NCBI GenBank assembly: GCA_003225315.1
Contig: QHZD01000035.1
Coordinates: 1 to 64,000 of the forward strand
DNA from: Acidobacteriota bacterium
GTDB lineage: Bacteria > Acidobacteriota > Terriglobia > Acidiferrales > UBA7541
Length of the DNA: 64,000 nucleotides
Reading direction: 5' to 3'
Shown: positions 48,604 to 58,119 of the stretch, piece after piece
How positions within the stretch are numbered: the first letter of the stretch is position 1
Layout: the number at the start of each line of letters is the position of its first letter
Made by a program: the position numbers and the translations under genes
Notes under the pieces: model-generated
Told to the model about the DNA's origin: nothing
Seen by the model: only the letters and a program-made list of their open reading frames with translations
The model's database searches: none

Positions 48604-49182
48604 TTAGTTGATTGTCACGGGCGCCCGCACGGTGAACGCCAGTTTCGTCTCAGCGGGAAAGTCGATGTCTTTCTTCCCTGTCGCCGCCGCGCCGGCTGTT
48701 CCAGCCCCAGCACCTGCCGCTGCTCCGATCGCCGCGCCCTTGCCGCCGCCCGCTAGCGCTCCGATGACCGCGCCGCCCGCTGCCCCGCCGCCGATGAACC
48801 CGGCATCTCGTTTGCCCTTGCCGCCCAGCGTTCTTCCCGCGGAACTCGTTGCAATCGTGTACGTTTTGCCGCCCACGGTCACTGTGCGCAGCCGCAGGTA
48901 AAGTTTTGCCGGCGTGGACAAGCGCCCCGAAGCCTGCACGCCGCTCACCGTTAGCTTGACCGGCGCTCCCTTGGGAATCACTACCTTACCGCCCGAAATT
49001 ACATCGTGCGCGACCGAGCCCGTGACTGACTGTCCCGCCTTGGCGCTCTTCGAGCTCACGGACTGGTCGGTCACCACGGTGATCTTTGTTCCCTCCGGAA
49101 CCGTGCCTGCTGCCTGGACCAGTGCGGGCAACACGAACGCCAGTGCAAGAAAGATCGAAGCAAATCGAATCTGGGATTTCAT
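48604..49182 (-). CDS. Exported glycine-zipper protein, function unknown
   Basis: 192 residues from ATG 49182 (GAGGTG six bases upstream), favoured over 49230. A signal peptide (IRFASIFLALAFVLPALVQA) precedes a beta-rich region: VPEGTKITVVTDQSVSSKSA, GKVVIPKGAPVKLTVSG, YLRLRTVTVGGKTYTIAT. A glycine-zipper follows (AGFIGGGAAGGAVIGALAGG, then GKGAAIGAAAGAGAGTAGAA). The tail FPAETKLAFTVRAPVTI resembles the N-terminal beta part. Likely inserted in or attached to the outer membrane. No named family recognised with certainty. Confidence 0.82.
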   Translation of the reverse strand: MKSQIRFASIFLALAFVLPALVQAAGTVPEGTKITVVTDQSVSSKSAKAGQSVTGSVAHDVISGGKVVIPKGAPVKLTVSGVQASGRLSTPAKLYLRLRTVTVGGKTYTIATSSAGRTLGGKGKRDAGFIGGGAAGGAVIGALAGGGKGAAIGAAAGAGAGTAGAAATGKKDIDFPAETKLAFTVRAPVTIN

Positions 49183-49269
49183 CTCCGTCACCTCAAGTAG
49201 AAATTTAGGACCGTAAGAAAAGTCTAGCAAAAAGAAGAGCGAACGCAGGAACGCCGCGCCACCAAGGCG

Positions 49270-50151
49270 CTAGAAGTGAAACACCAGTTCTTCGGAGTCC
49301 GATGATTTCGGTTCAATGTACAAATTATCGATCAACCGCGTCTTCCCGATGAAAACCGCCAGGAGCACATAGCAGGGCTTCCTCACGCGCACGACCGGCT
49401 CAAATGTTTCCGCGTCAACAACTTCCGCGTAGTCCACTCGTGCGAGGCGTTCCGAATCTAGTTTGCGCCGCAAACTGGATTGCAGTTGCAGCGCGTCGCG
49501 AACGCCAGCAGCGAGCTCGCTTCTCGCCGTCTCCAGCGTCCGATACAAAATGGTGGCCGCCTTGCGTTCGTCCGCGTTCAAGTAAACATTTCGCGAGGAA
49601 AGCGCCAGGCCGTCCGGCTCGCGCACCGGCGGGCAAACCACGATCTCCGTATCCAGGTTCAAATCGCGCGACATTTGCATGATCAGCCGCGACTGCTGTG
49701 CGTCCTTGCGCCCAAAGTACGCAAAATTTGGCTGTACGATTTGCAACAACTTCATTACGACGGTGGTCACGCCGCGAAAATGTCCTGGCCGTGAGCGCCC
49801 TTCCAGCCGGTCGCTCAATCCGTCCACGTTAACGTAGGTCGAAAATCCATTCGGGTAAATTTCAGCGGGTTCCGGCGCAAAGAGCGAATCCACGCCCGCG
49901 CGCTGAAGTTTTTCGCTGTCACTCTCGAAGGTCCGCGGATATTTTGAGAAATCTTCGTTAGGACCAAACTGTTTCGGGTTGACGAAAATCGAAGCAATTA
50001 CCGGCGAACACTCGCGTCGAGCCTTTTCGATCAGCGACAAATGTCCAGCGTGGAGCGCGCCCATCGTCGGCACAAGCGCGATGATGCGGCTCTCCGCGCG
50101 CGCTTGCCGCGCGTACTCTTTCATCCAGGCGACGGTTCGGATGGTTTCCAC
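49270..50151 (-). CDS. panC: Pantothenate synthetase
   Basis: 293 residues from GTG 50151. ATP site signatures are intact: VPTMGALHAGHLSLIEKAR (HIGH-type), FVNPKQFGPNEDFSKYPR, PGHFRGVTTVVMKLLQIVQP, YFGRKDAQQ and the KMSKS-like LALSSRNVYLN. It joins pantoate and beta-alanine with ATP to make pantothenate, in the cytoplasm. It is downstream of panB and a DinB-like gene in one run, with 21 bases to the DinB stop. A typical ribosome site is not seen before the GTG; coupling to the upstream gene may help. Confidence 0.95.
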   Translation of the reverse strand: METIRTVAWMKEYARQARAESRIIALVPTMGALHAGHLSLIEKARRECSPVIASIFVNPKQFGPNEDFSKYPRTFESDSEKLQRAGVDSLFAPEPAEIYPNGFSTYVNVDGLSDRLEGRSRPGHFRGVTTVVMKLLQIVQPNFAYFGRKDAQQSRLIMQMSRDLNLDTEIVVCPPVREPDGLALSSRNVYLNADERKAATILYRTLETARSELAAGVRDALQLQSSLRRKLDSERLARVDYAEVVDAETFEPVVRVRKPCYVLLAVFIGKTRLIDNLYIEPKSSDSEELVFHF

Positions 50152-50172
50152 GGTGGGAAGAGAAAAGTCGAA

Positions 50173-50682
50173 CTAAGCGCCCGCCGCCGTGGCGCGTTCG
50201 CGATAAAAATGCATCAGGTCCGTCAGGATCGGTTGCGCGCCGAGTTGCCGCAAAAGCGTTGTGACCTGGCCGCGATGATAGCTTCCGTGATTCACGACAT
50301 GCTGCATCGATTGCCAGAGCGGATTACTGTAAACGCCGAACTTCAGCGTCTTGTATTCCATCGTGCGGTCCAGATCCGACTGCGTCAACCCGCGCACAAA
50401 ACTGAGCAGCCGCGCCTCGTGTTCGTCCCAGCGTTCTTTCAGACTCGCGATGTCCTTAAATTGTGTTGTATCTGGAAGCGATTCTGGCGAGCGGCCCTGA
50501 AACCGTTCCAGCCAGATCCATTCGGCGCCGAAAATGTGCGCGAGCGTATCGCGCACGGATCCAAAGCTTGATCCCATCGGCTGCACGAACTGTTCCGCCG
50601 TGAGCTTCGACGCCGCCTCCAGCGCCCGATGGTTCGCCCAGGCGTTATAGTCATACAGCGCGCGCATTTCTTGTGGCGTCAT
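50173..50682 (-). CDS. DinB-family putative metal-dependent protein
   Basis: 169 residues from ATG 50682, with GGAGAGGA directly upstream; a TTG at 50700 is less likely. It is a four-helix DinB/YfiT-type fold: LYDYNAWANHRALEAASKLT, SVRDTLAHIFGAEWIWLERF, and the C-terminal SMQHVVNHGSYHRGQVTTLL. The three histidines (LAHI, VNHG, YHRG) form the usual nickel/zinc triad. DinB proteins are thiol transferases or hydrolases in some lineages; the role here is unknown. It is inserted between panB and panC. Confidence 0.9.
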   Translation of the reverse strand: MTPQEMRALYDYNAWANHRALEAASKLTAEQFVQPMGSSFGSVRDTLAHIFGAEWIWLERFQGRSPESLPDTTQFKDIASLKERWDEHEARLLSFVRGLTQSDLDRTMEYKTLKFGVYSNPLWQSMQHVVNHGSYHRGQVTTLLRQLGAQPILTDLMHFYRERATAAGA

Positions 50683-50778
50683 CTTCCTCTCCACTTGCAA
50701 AGCTAAATTTCTGTTGTCATTCCGAGCCCGCTGCGGCGGGAGGAATACGCTTTTGACTTTTACTTCGTGGTTCGCTTT

Positions 50779-51681
50779 CTACCAATCGCCGTCACTATTA
50801 ACCGGCGCCTCTTTCTGCTCCATCGCCATCCGCGCCGCATGATAGGACTCTCCATCGGAAGGAAACTCGCCCCCGCGCACATCATCGCAGTATTCGCGCA
50901 CCGCTTTGGAAATCATCTCTCCGATGTTGGCATACTGGCGCGCGAATTTCGGAGTCTGTCCAAACGTAAGCCCCAGAAGATCGTGCACCACGAGAATCTG
51001 CCCGTCGCAGTCCGGGCCGGCGCCGATGCCGATCGTCGGAATGCGCAGTTCGCGCGTAATCTGCGCCGCCAGCTCGCGCGGCACGGCTTCCAGCACCACC
51101 GCGAACGCCCCCGCTGCTTCCACCGCGCGCGCATCGCGAATCAATTGCTCCGCAGCGTCCGCCGTTTTTCCCTGTACGCGGTATCCGCCCAGCGCGTTCA
51201 CCGATTGCGGCGTCAAGCCGACGTGGCCCACCACGGGAATTTCCGCTTCCGTCAGCCGCGAAATCAATTCCAGTCGGCGCTCTCCGCCCTCCACTTTCAC
51301 GGCCTCTGCGCCTGCTTCCTTCACGAAACGCATGGCATTGTGCAACGAATCCGCCAGGTCCGTGTGATAGCTGCCGTAAGGCATGTCCGCGACGACCAGC
51401 GCGCGGCGCGTTCCGCGGCGCACGGCGCGCGTATGGTGCAGCATTTCTTCGATGGTGACGGACAGGGTGTTTTCATGCCCCAGCACCACCATGCCAAGCG
51501 AATCGCCGACAAGCATCAAGTCCACCCCGGCTTCATCAAGCAAGCGCGCGGTCGGATAGTCGTACGCCGTCAGGCAAGTGATTTTCTGAAAGTTGGAATG
51601 GGAACCCGCAGCCTGGGCCTTGCGCTGCAGGAGATCGGGCACGGTAACTTTTCCGTTCCCGGAATTAGGAACAACGCTCAT
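50779..51681 (-). CDS. panB: Ketopantoate hydroxymethyltransferase
   Basis: 300 residues from ATG 51681 with GGAGG five bases upstream. PanB motifs are clear: ITCLTAYDYPTARLLDEAGV, LMLVGDSLGMVVLGHENTLS, MPYGSY, EAVKVEGG, IPVVGHVGLTPQSVNALGGY and PTIGIGAGPDCDGQILVVHD. It transfers a hydroxymethyl group from methylene-THF to ketoisovalerate, the first pantothenate step. It lies after hpnB and before the DinB-like gene and panC. Confidence 0.96.
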   Translation of the reverse strand: MSVVPNSGNGKVTVPDLLQRKAQAAGSHSNFQKITCLTAYDYPTARLLDEAGVDLMLVGDSLGMVVLGHENTLSVTIEEMLHHTRAVRRGTRRALVVADMPYGSYHTDLADSLHNAMRFVKEAGAEAVKVEGGERRLELISRLTEAEIPVVGHVGLTPQSVNALGGYRVQGKTADAAEQLIRDARAVEAAGAFAVVLEAVPRELAAQITRELRIPTIGIGAGPDCDGQILVVHDLLGLTFGQTPKFARQYANIGEMISKAVREYCDDVRGGEFPSDGESYHAARMAMEQKEAPVNSDGDW

Positions 51682-51820
51682 GGTGGCCTCCGGTGCCGTT
51701 CCTTCCTCCTTTTAGAGGTAGCCGCTCGGCGGCTAACGGGATACAGCCCTGTACTTCACCTTTTCGCAGGATAACAAATTTCGATGCGCAAGACTACAAA
51801 TTTGGATGCCACCATCCGGA

Positions 51821-52975
51821 TTAGTTTCGGCGCGGCGCTTGCGCGCGGCCTTTCCACTGGCCGCTGCGGCCAAGCCAGTAGCGCGCTGCGGAAACACACG
51901 TTGCGTAACCGTAGAAAATTGCCGCGACCGGCAACGTCAGAACCCAGGCCGCCGACAAGTTGTAAAAGCGCACCGTCACGAGAAAGGACGCAGCCATTAG
52001 AGCAATGGCAGTGTCCACGAGGATCCAGGCTTCGCCCGGATAAGCGAAAAAAAGAACCCAGGCCAGCAGAAATGTCGCAAACAGCCCGGCCAGCGCGGCG
52101 ATCAATCTGAGCAAGGAATAACGGAGCTGCGTAAACGCCGTGCGGGCGATCATGTCGCGAATCTCCCCGAAACTGCCGTAGCTCCGCAAGCTCACGCTCG
52201 CTCGCGTCAGGCCCATCCAGATTCTTCCGTCGCGGCTCTTCACGGCGCGCGCCAGCGCACAATCGTCAATCACCTCGCCGCGAATCGAGGCAAACCCGCC
52301 GATGGGCGCGAGCACGTTCCGCCGCAGCAAAATGCAGCCTCCCGCGGCTGCGGCTGTGCTTGCATTCGGATCGGCAATCCAGCACGGAGGGTAGAGCAAC
52401 AGGAAAAAATAAAGAAATGGGGGAATCAGCAGCCGTTCAGGAAATGTCTTCGCTTGCAGAAGCACCATCAATGAGGCGAGATCAAGCGAGTCTCTTTCCG
52501 CGCGAATGACCAACCGCTTCAACGTGTCCGGCGCGTGCACCACATCCGCATCGGTGAACCAAAAGAAATCAGGCTTGCCTTCGGACGCGGCCTGCGCGCC
52601 TTCATTCAGCGCCCAGAGTTTTCCCGTCCAGCCCGGAGGAATGTCTGCCCCTGAATGAATTGCGATTCGTTCTGCGGCGCCGGATTCCGCTGCTGCCTTG
52701 CGCGCGAGGGCGGCCGTGCCGTCTTCGCTGTGATCGTCAACAACGACAATCGAGAATTCGCCGGGATAGTCCTGTCCTGCTAGAGAGCTCACGGTTCGCG
52801 CGATGGTTCCAGCTTCGTTGCGCGCGGGAACCACGGAGGCGACGCGGGGCCAGTTTAGTAAAGGCTCCTGCTGAGTTTCCTCTTCGCGCACTTGCCAGAA
52901 GTTGCCGCGCGCAAGAAAGAGATAGATCCAGATCGCCAGCGGAATGGCGGCGAGAAGAGTCGGTGATAAAGGCAC
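51821..52975 (-). CDS. hpnB: Hopanoid-associated glycosyltransferase HpnB
   Basis: 384 residues. An N-terminal helix precedes a GT2 domain: VASVVPARNEAGTIARTVSS, FSIVVVDDHSEDGTAALARK, PPGWTGKLWALNEGAQAASE and FFWFTDADVVHAPDTLKRLV (DxD-type). AAAAGGCILLRRNVLAPIGG, IDDCALARAVKSRDGRIWMG and ARTAFTQLRYSLLRL then match HpnB strongly as I recall it. Several helices close the protein. HpnB acts near the hopanoid pathway, probably on hopanoid head-group glycosylation, though its reaction is not firmly settled. No squalene-hopene cyclase is in the window. Confidence 0.9.
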   Translation of the reverse strand: MPLSPTLLAAIPLAIWIYLFLARGNFWQVREEETQQEPLLNWPRVASVVPARNEAGTIARTVSSLAGQDYPGEFSIVVVDDHSEDGTAALARKAAAESGAAERIAIHSGADIPPGWTGKLWALNEGAQAASEGKPDFFWFTDADVVHAPDTLKRLVIRAERDSLDLASLMVLLQAKTFPERLLIPPFLYFFLLLYPPCWIADPNASTAAAAGGCILLRRNVLAPIGGFASIRGEVIDDCALARAVKSRDGRIWMGLTRASVSLRSYGSFGEIRDMIARTAFTQLRYSLLRLIAALAGLFATFLLAWVLFFAYPGEAWILVDTAIALMAASFLVTVRFYNLSAAWVLTLPVAAIFYGYATCVSAARYWLGRSGQWKGRAQAPRRN

Positions 52976-53007
52976 GCGCTATTCTGCAATAACGCGCGCC
53001 GGAAACG

Positions 53008-55224
53008 CTATGCCAGATCTTCGCGCCGGATCGGGAGCCGCCGGATGCGCTTCCCGGTCGCGGCGAAAATGGCGTTGCACATGGCCGGGGTGACCACCGG
53101 CAATCCGGGCTCGCCGATGCCGGTCGGCTCTTCCTTGCTCATGATTACGTGGACTTCCGTTTTCGGAGTCTCGCTCATGAGCGGCATTTTGTAGTCGTTG
53201 AAGTTCGACTGCTCGACGCGCCCGTCCTTGATGGTGATGGCGTCGTGCAAAGCGGCGGAAAGGCCATAGATGGCGGCGCTTTCCACTTGCGCACGGACAC
53301 CCTCCGGATTAATGGGACGGCCGCAATCGACTGCGTAAACGAGCCGATGCACCTCTACGGTGCCATCCTTCACGCTGGCCTCCGCGACGGCGGCGGTGTA
53401 GGAATTGAAAGAAAAAAATGTGGCGATACCTCGGCCCATACCTTTGGGCAGAGGCTTCCCCCAGCCCGCCTTCTCGGCGGCTAGTTGCAAAACTCCCTTG
53501 AGCCGCGCCGTATCGAGCGGCGTTGCTTTCTCTTCGCCGAACCGCGGAATCTTGCGGTCCTCGCCGATGAGTTTCAGGCGAAACGCCAGCGGATCCTGGC
53601 CCGCGGCAGCGGCAAGCTCATCAATAAAACTTTCCACGACGAAGCCGCTGCTGGAGTGTTCGACGGAGCGCCACCAGGCGCGCGGCACGCTCGATTCCGC
53701 CAAGGTGTATTCGAGGCGGAGGTTCGGCGTTATGTAAGGAATGGTAGCTCCCGTGCCGAATTCACCGAGCCCCGGATCATTCGCGCCCTCCTGGCTCCAC
53801 TTGGCGGCGATAGAGGTCGAAGTTTGAAAATGTTTCCACGCCGCGAGATTTCCATTGGCGTCCAAGGCGCCCTGCATTTTGTGATAGGACGCCGGGCGGT
53901 AAAAACCGTGGTGCATGTCGTCTTCGCGGGTCCACAGAACCATGACAGGCCTGCCCGCGCTCTTTGTGGCTACTTGCGCCGCTTCCATGACGAAATCCGC
54001 CTGATAGCGGCGTCCAAAACCGCCGCCCATCAGCGTGGTGTGCACGATCACTTTTTCCGGAGGCAGCTTGGAAGCTTCGGCGATGACCCCTTGCGCCCAT
54101 TGCGGCGCTTGCGTCGGAATCCACGCTTCCGCGCCGTCAGGGCGGATCTGCACGGTGCAATTCATCGGCTCCATGCAAGCGTGAGGTGCGAATGGCAGTT
54201 CGTAAACGGCTTCGATTTTTTTCGGGCTGGAACCGAGAGCGGAGTCCGCATCGCCTTCGTTGCGGAGAACTCTTCCGGGCTTGGCGGCGTTCGCGAGAAA
54301 CTGCTTTTGAAGTTCGGCTGTTGACTCCTTCGCCGCCGGGCCTTCGTCCCATTTTACTTCGAGAACATTGCGGCCCTGGATGGCGGCCCAGGAATTGTCC
54401 GCGAGAACCGCGACTCCGCCGGTGGTCGAAGCGCCGCGTCCGCTGGTTTCAAATGGAATGATATCGCGAACACCAGGCACGGCTTTCGCTTTCGCGGCGT
54501 CAAACGAGGCGAGCTTGCCGCCAAAAACCGGGCACCGCGCGACGACGGCAAAAAGCATACCGGGAACACGCGAATCGATGCCAAACTTGGCGGAACCGGT
54601 AGCTTTGTCGCGGCCTTCAAAGCGCCGCGTGTCATGGCCAACGACGGTGAAGTCATCGGAGTTCTTGAGCGGAACGGTGTTGAGATTGGGAATCGGAAGT
54701 TTGGAAGCGGCCTCGACCAGTTCACCGTAAGACAGAGAGCGCTGGGGATGACCGTGAATCACTTGCCCGCCCTGGGCTTTGCACGTGTCGGGACCGACTT
54801 CCCATTGCTTGGCCGCCGCAGCCACGAGCATTTCACGCGCGGCTGCGCCTGCGCGGCGCAACGGCAGCCAGGAGCCGGCGACGCTGCCGCTCCCTCCGGT
54901 ACCGAGGTCATAGATTTTCGGATTGGTGGCCGCTTGCTGGACCTTCACCTGCTTCCAGTCCACGCACAGTTCTTCCGCGAGGATCATGGGAAGCGCGGTC
55001 ATGATGCCCTGGCCCATTTCCGATTTACCGAGAATGAGGGTGACGCGATTGTCCGGAGTGATGCGGACCCAGGCATCGAAGGGATTGGGAGTCTTCTTTT
55101 CCTGGTCCTGGGCTTGATCGGCGAAAGCGGCCGGAGAAAGATGGAAACCGATGACGAGCGCGACGCCTCCGGCGGCACCGGTCTTGAGAAAATCACGGCG
55201 ATTTACGACTGCTGCGATTGCCAT
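53008..55224 (-). CDS. Molybdenum hydroxylase large subunit (IorB-like), Tat-exported
   Basis: 738 residues of the xanthine dehydrogenase family. A Tat signal opens it (VNRRDFLKTGAAGGVALVIG). Molybdopterin-binding stretches include [40 protein letters not shown] and PRAWWRSVEHSSSGFVVESF. VDCGRPINPEGVRAQVES and GIGEPGLPVVTPAMCNAIFA close it. This two-part large subunit pairs with a small 2Fe-2S protein as in isoquinoline 1-oxidoreductase or aldehyde oxidoreductases. No FAD subunit is present, so electrons probably go to a cytochrome. Substrate unknown. It follows the small subunit by 45 bases. Confidence 0.92.
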   Translation of the reverse strand: MAIAAVVNRRDFLKTGAAGGVALVIGFHLSPAAFADQAQDQEKKTPNPFDAWVRITPDNRVTLILGKSEMGQGIMTALPMILAEELCVDWKQVKVQQAATNPKIYDLGTGGSGSVAGSWLPLRRAGAAAREMLVAAAAKQWEVGPDTCKAQGGQVIHGHPQRSLSYGELVEAASKLPIPNLNTVPLKNSDDFTVVGHDTRRFEGRDKATGSAKFGIDSRVPGMLFAVVARCPVFGGKLASFDAAKAKAVPGVRDIIPFETSGRGASTTGGVAVLADNSWAAIQGRNVLEVKWDEGPAAKESTAELQKQFLANAAKPGRVLRNEGDADSALGSSPKKIEAVYELPFAPHACMEPMNCTVQIRPDGAEAWIPTQAPQWAQGVIAEASKLPPEKVIVHTTLMGGGFGRRYQADFVMEAAQVATKSAGRPVMVLWTREDDMHHGFYRPASYHKMQGALDANGNLAAWKHFQTSTSIAAKWSQEGANDPGLGEFGTGATIPYITPNLRLEYTLAESSVPRAWWRSVEHSSSGFVVESFIDELAAAAGQDPLAFRLKLIGEDRKIPRFGEEKATPLDTARLKGVLQLAAEKAGWGKPLPKGMGRGIATFFSFNSYTAAVAEASVKDGTVEVHRLVYAVDCGRPINPEGVRAQVESAAIYGLSAALHDAITIKDGRVEQSNFNDYKMPLMSETPKTEVHVIMSKEEPTGIGEPGLPVVTPAMCNAIFAATGKRIRRLPIRREDLA

Positions 55225-55269
55225 GGGACACCTCTAAAATTTGTAATGACAACTGCGATTGAATATGGG

Positions 55270-55749
55270 CTAAGCGGCGGAGTTGGCCTTCGCCGTGTGC
55301 ATGGACGCAGCGCGGTGAATGGCTTTGCGAATACGCTGGTACGTGCCGCAGCGGCAAATGTTGCCGCTCATGGCATCGTCGATGTCGGTGTCGGTGGGGT
55401 TGGGCTTCTTGGAAAGCAGGGCGACGGCGGACATGATCTGTCCGGATTGGCAGTAGCCGCACTGCGGAACGTCTTCTTCCATCCAAGCTTGCTGCACCGG
55501 ATGGCTGCCATCCGCAGAGAGGCCCTCGATCGTGGTGACTTTCTTGCCCGCGACGCTGGAGATCGCGGTGACGCAGGAACGTGTGGCTTCGCCGTTGATG
55601 TGTACGGTACAGGCTCCGCAGAGCGCCATGCCGCAACCGAACTTCGTGCCGGTCATGTTCAGGGTGTCACGGAGCACCCAGAGCAGGGGCATGTCCGGGC
55701 TGACATCGACGGATTGAGGTTTGCCGTTCAAGGTAAAACTGATGGCCAT
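55270..55749 (-). CDS. 2Fe-2S subunit of molybdenum hydroxylase (IorA-like)
   Basis: 159 residues. The plant-type 2Fe-2S cluster is bound by [20 protein letters not shown] with the fourth Cys in RSCVT. The helical second cluster is in [17 protein letters not shown] and [16 protein letters not shown]. It shuttles electrons from the molybdenum centre of the large subunit. No signal peptide of its own is seen, so it would be co-exported with a Tat-signal large subunit. It lies between the two large-subunit genes. Confidence 0.94.
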   Translation of the reverse strand: MAISFTLNGKPQSVDVSPDMPLLWVLRDTLNMTGTKFGCGMALCGACTVHINGEATRSCVTAISSVAGKKVTTIEGLSADGSHPVQQAWMEEDVPQCGYCQSGQIMSAVALLSKKPNPTDTDIDDAMSGNICRCGTYQRIRKAIHRAASMHTAKANSAA

Positions 55750-55818
55750 GGAGTCCTCCCAACTTGCAGACCGATATCCTACAACAACACCGGGGTGGTT
55801 GAAAATCCGTAGAATTCC

Positions 55819-58074
55819 CTACCGGGCGGGCGCCGGTCGGCGGCCCAGATCGGCCGCACGGATCGGCAGCCGCCGGATGCGCTTTCCCGTCGCGGCAAAA
55901 ATGGCGTTGGCAACCGCAGGGGCGGCCGGAGGAACTCCGGGTTCGCCGCAACCGCCCGGCGGCTCGGCGCTGGGCACAATATGGACATCGATGACGGGCG
56001 GAGCGTCGCTCATGCGCAGAACTTCGTAATCGTGGAAGTTACTTTGCTCCACTCGGCCGCCCGAAACGGTGATGGCGCTCTTCAGTGTTTGCGCTAAGCC
56101 GAAATTGATGGCCCCTTCCATCTGCGCCTTCACGCCTAGAGGATTCACGGCGGTGCCGCAATCGATGGCGCAGACCACGCGATCCACGCGAAGCGTGCCT
56201 TTGTCCGCGTCGCAAGTGACTTCGGCAACCTGCGCGACGTAGCTGCCCCAGCCAAACGCGGCGGCGATGCCGCGGCCACGGCCCGAAGGCATCGGCCTAC
56301 CCCAGCCAGATTCTTGCGCGGCCAGTTCGATGACGTTCCGACGCCTGCCCACGTCGAGCGTCTCCCCGCTCCCGACAGGAATCTTTCGCGCGGGCCCGAA
56401 CGCAGCGAGAAGAAATTCGAGCGGATCACGGCCGGCGGCATGCGCGGCTTCGTCAAAAAAGCTGGAAATAACAAACTGGTTGCCGGAGGCGTCGACGGAA
56501 CGCCAATAGCCAAGGGGCATGCCGGATTCGGCGACGGTGAACTCGAGGCGAAAATTGGGCACGAAGAGCGCGGGAAAGTCCAGCGAATCCACCTGCGCGG
56601 CGGCACGAGGAGAAATGCCGGTGCCGTTAAAAAAGGTTTCGATGGAGGGCGAAGAGCCGCGGTGCCGCCACGAGATTAGTTGTCCTTGCGCATCCAGGCC
56701 GGCCTGCAAAACGTGGCAGGCGGCCGGGCGGTAGAAATCGTGGCGGATGTCGTCCTCGCGAGACCAGACGACCTGCACGGGCGCGCCCGCATCTCGGGAG
56801 ATGAGGGCGGCTTCGACGGCATAATCCTGAATGAGGCGGCGGCCAAATCCACCGCCGATGAATGTGACGTGGACTTTGACGCGCTCGCGCGGAATGCCGA
56901 GTGCACTGGCTATCGAATCCGCAGCTGCCCCCGGGATCTGTGTAGGGGCCCAGAGTTCGCAGGAATCACTGCGAACGTGGGCAGTGCAATTTACAGGTTC
57001 CATCGTGGCGTGGGCGAGAAAAGGCACTTCGTAAACCGCATCGATTTTTTTCGCCGCACTTGCATGTGCTTTCTCGAAGTCGCCGTCGTTGCGAATGATA
57101 GTGCCGGGCTCAGAGGCGAAGCGCAGCATTTTTTCACGCAGGCTGGCGGTAGTCTCGAAAGCGGACGGAGGCTCATTCCATTCGACCTTAAGAAGCTTTC
57201 GCGCTTGCACGGCAGCCCAGGTCGAATCGGCGACAACGGCTACGCCCGCGCAGGAGTAATTGCGGCTGCCGGGTCCGGAGGTTTCGCCGAATTGATGCGT
57301 GAGATGGGCGGACTTCACTTCAAACACGGCTCGGACATGCGGGGCGGACTTCACTTCGTCAGCGTTGAAGCGCCGCGGCGTGCCGCCGTAAACCGGACTG
57401 CGTTCCACGGAGGCAATGAGCATTCCGGAAAGCCGAGTGTCCAGGCCGAATTTGGCGGCGCCAGTTACCTTGGCCAACGAATCAGTGCGGCGAGTTGACT
57501 TGCCGATAAGCTTGAAGTCCGAAGGATTTTTCAGCGGCGGATCAGCCGAAGGTGAAATCCCGGCCGCAAGCGCGACAAGTTGAGCGTAAGGCAATCGTTT
57601 CTGCGTGGACAAATGGATGACCGAGCCATTTTCCGCGCGGCATGTGGAGCGCTCCACATACCATTCCCTGGCGGCTGCGGAAATCAGCATTTCGCGAGCG
57701 GCCGCTCCAGCTTTGCGCAGATTGTCGTAGGAAGTGCGGACGCTCAGGCTTCCACCGGTAAGCTGATCGCCATACTGCACTACGTTGACGCTGGCCCAGT
57801 CGCAGCCTAACTCTTCTGCGACGATCATGGGGAGCGATGTACGGACGCCCTGTCCCATCTCGGATTTGCCGCACCAGATCTTTACGTCGCCGCCTGAAGA
57901 AAGTTCGAGCCAGGCGTTTGGCGAAAAAGAGCCGGAAGTATTGGATGTAGAGGAGCCAGAGGCCTTGTGAGCTCGCGGATTGCCGGAGAGATGGAAGGGG
58001 ACAAGCAAGGCGGTCCCGGCGACGGCAGAGGATTTTAGAAAGACGCGACGAGGAACGACGACGGACATGCGCAC
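55819..58074 (-). CDS. Second molybdenum hydroxylase large subunit, Tat-exported
   Basis: 751 residues. The Tat-like signal is [20 protein letters not shown]. Motifs parallel the other large subunit: [80 protein letters not shown] and [20 protein letters not shown]. The two chains are clearly paralogues but well diverged, and the two share the small subunit gene that lies between them. Substrate unknown. It is followed by 69 bases before the small subunit. Confidence 0.92.
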   Translation of the reverse strand: MRMSVVVPRRVFLKSSAVAGTALLVPFHLSGNPRAHKASGSSTSNTSGSFSPNAWLELSSGGDVKIWCGKSEMGQGVRTSLPMIVAEELGCDWASVNVVQYGDQLTGGSLSVRTSYDNLRKAGAAAREMLISAAAREWYVERSTCRAENGSVIHLSTQKRLPYAQLVALAAGISPSADPPLKNPSDFKLIGKSTRRTDSLAKVTGAAKFGLDTRLSGMLIASVERSPVYGGTPRRFNADEVKSAPHVRAVFEVKSAHLTHQFGETSGPGSRNYSCAGVAVVADSTWAAVQARKLLKVEWNEPPSAFETTASLREKMLRFASEPGTIIRNDGDFEKAHASAAKKIDAVYEVPFLAHATMEPVNCTAHVRSDSCELWAPTQIPGAAADSIASALGIPRERVKVHVTFIGGGFGRRLIQDYAVEAALISRDAGAPVQVVWSREDDIRHDFYRPAACHVLQAGLDAQGQLISWRHRGSSPSIETFFNGTGISPRAAAQVDSLDFPALFVPNFRLEFTVAESGMPLGYWRSVDASGNQFVISSFFDEAAHAAGRDPLEFLLAAFGPARKIPVGSGETLDVGRRRNVIELAAQESGWGRPMPSGRGRGIAAAFGWGSYVAQVAEVTCDADKGTLRVDRVVCAIDCGTAVNPLGVKAQMEGAINFGLAQTLKSAITVSGGRVEQSNFHDYEVLRMSDAPPVIDVHIVPSAEPPGGCGEPGVPPAAPAVANAIFAATGKRIRRLPIRAADLGRRPAPAR

Positions 58075-58119
58075 AGCCCCCAGGAGTCTGACGCACCGGC
58101 AGCCGTGGTGTGAGCAGGC

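Noticed and set aside
50767-51774. 335-residue plus-strand frame across panB
   Set aside because: Antisense to intact PanB; composition (Arg/His-rich) is typical of a shadow frame.
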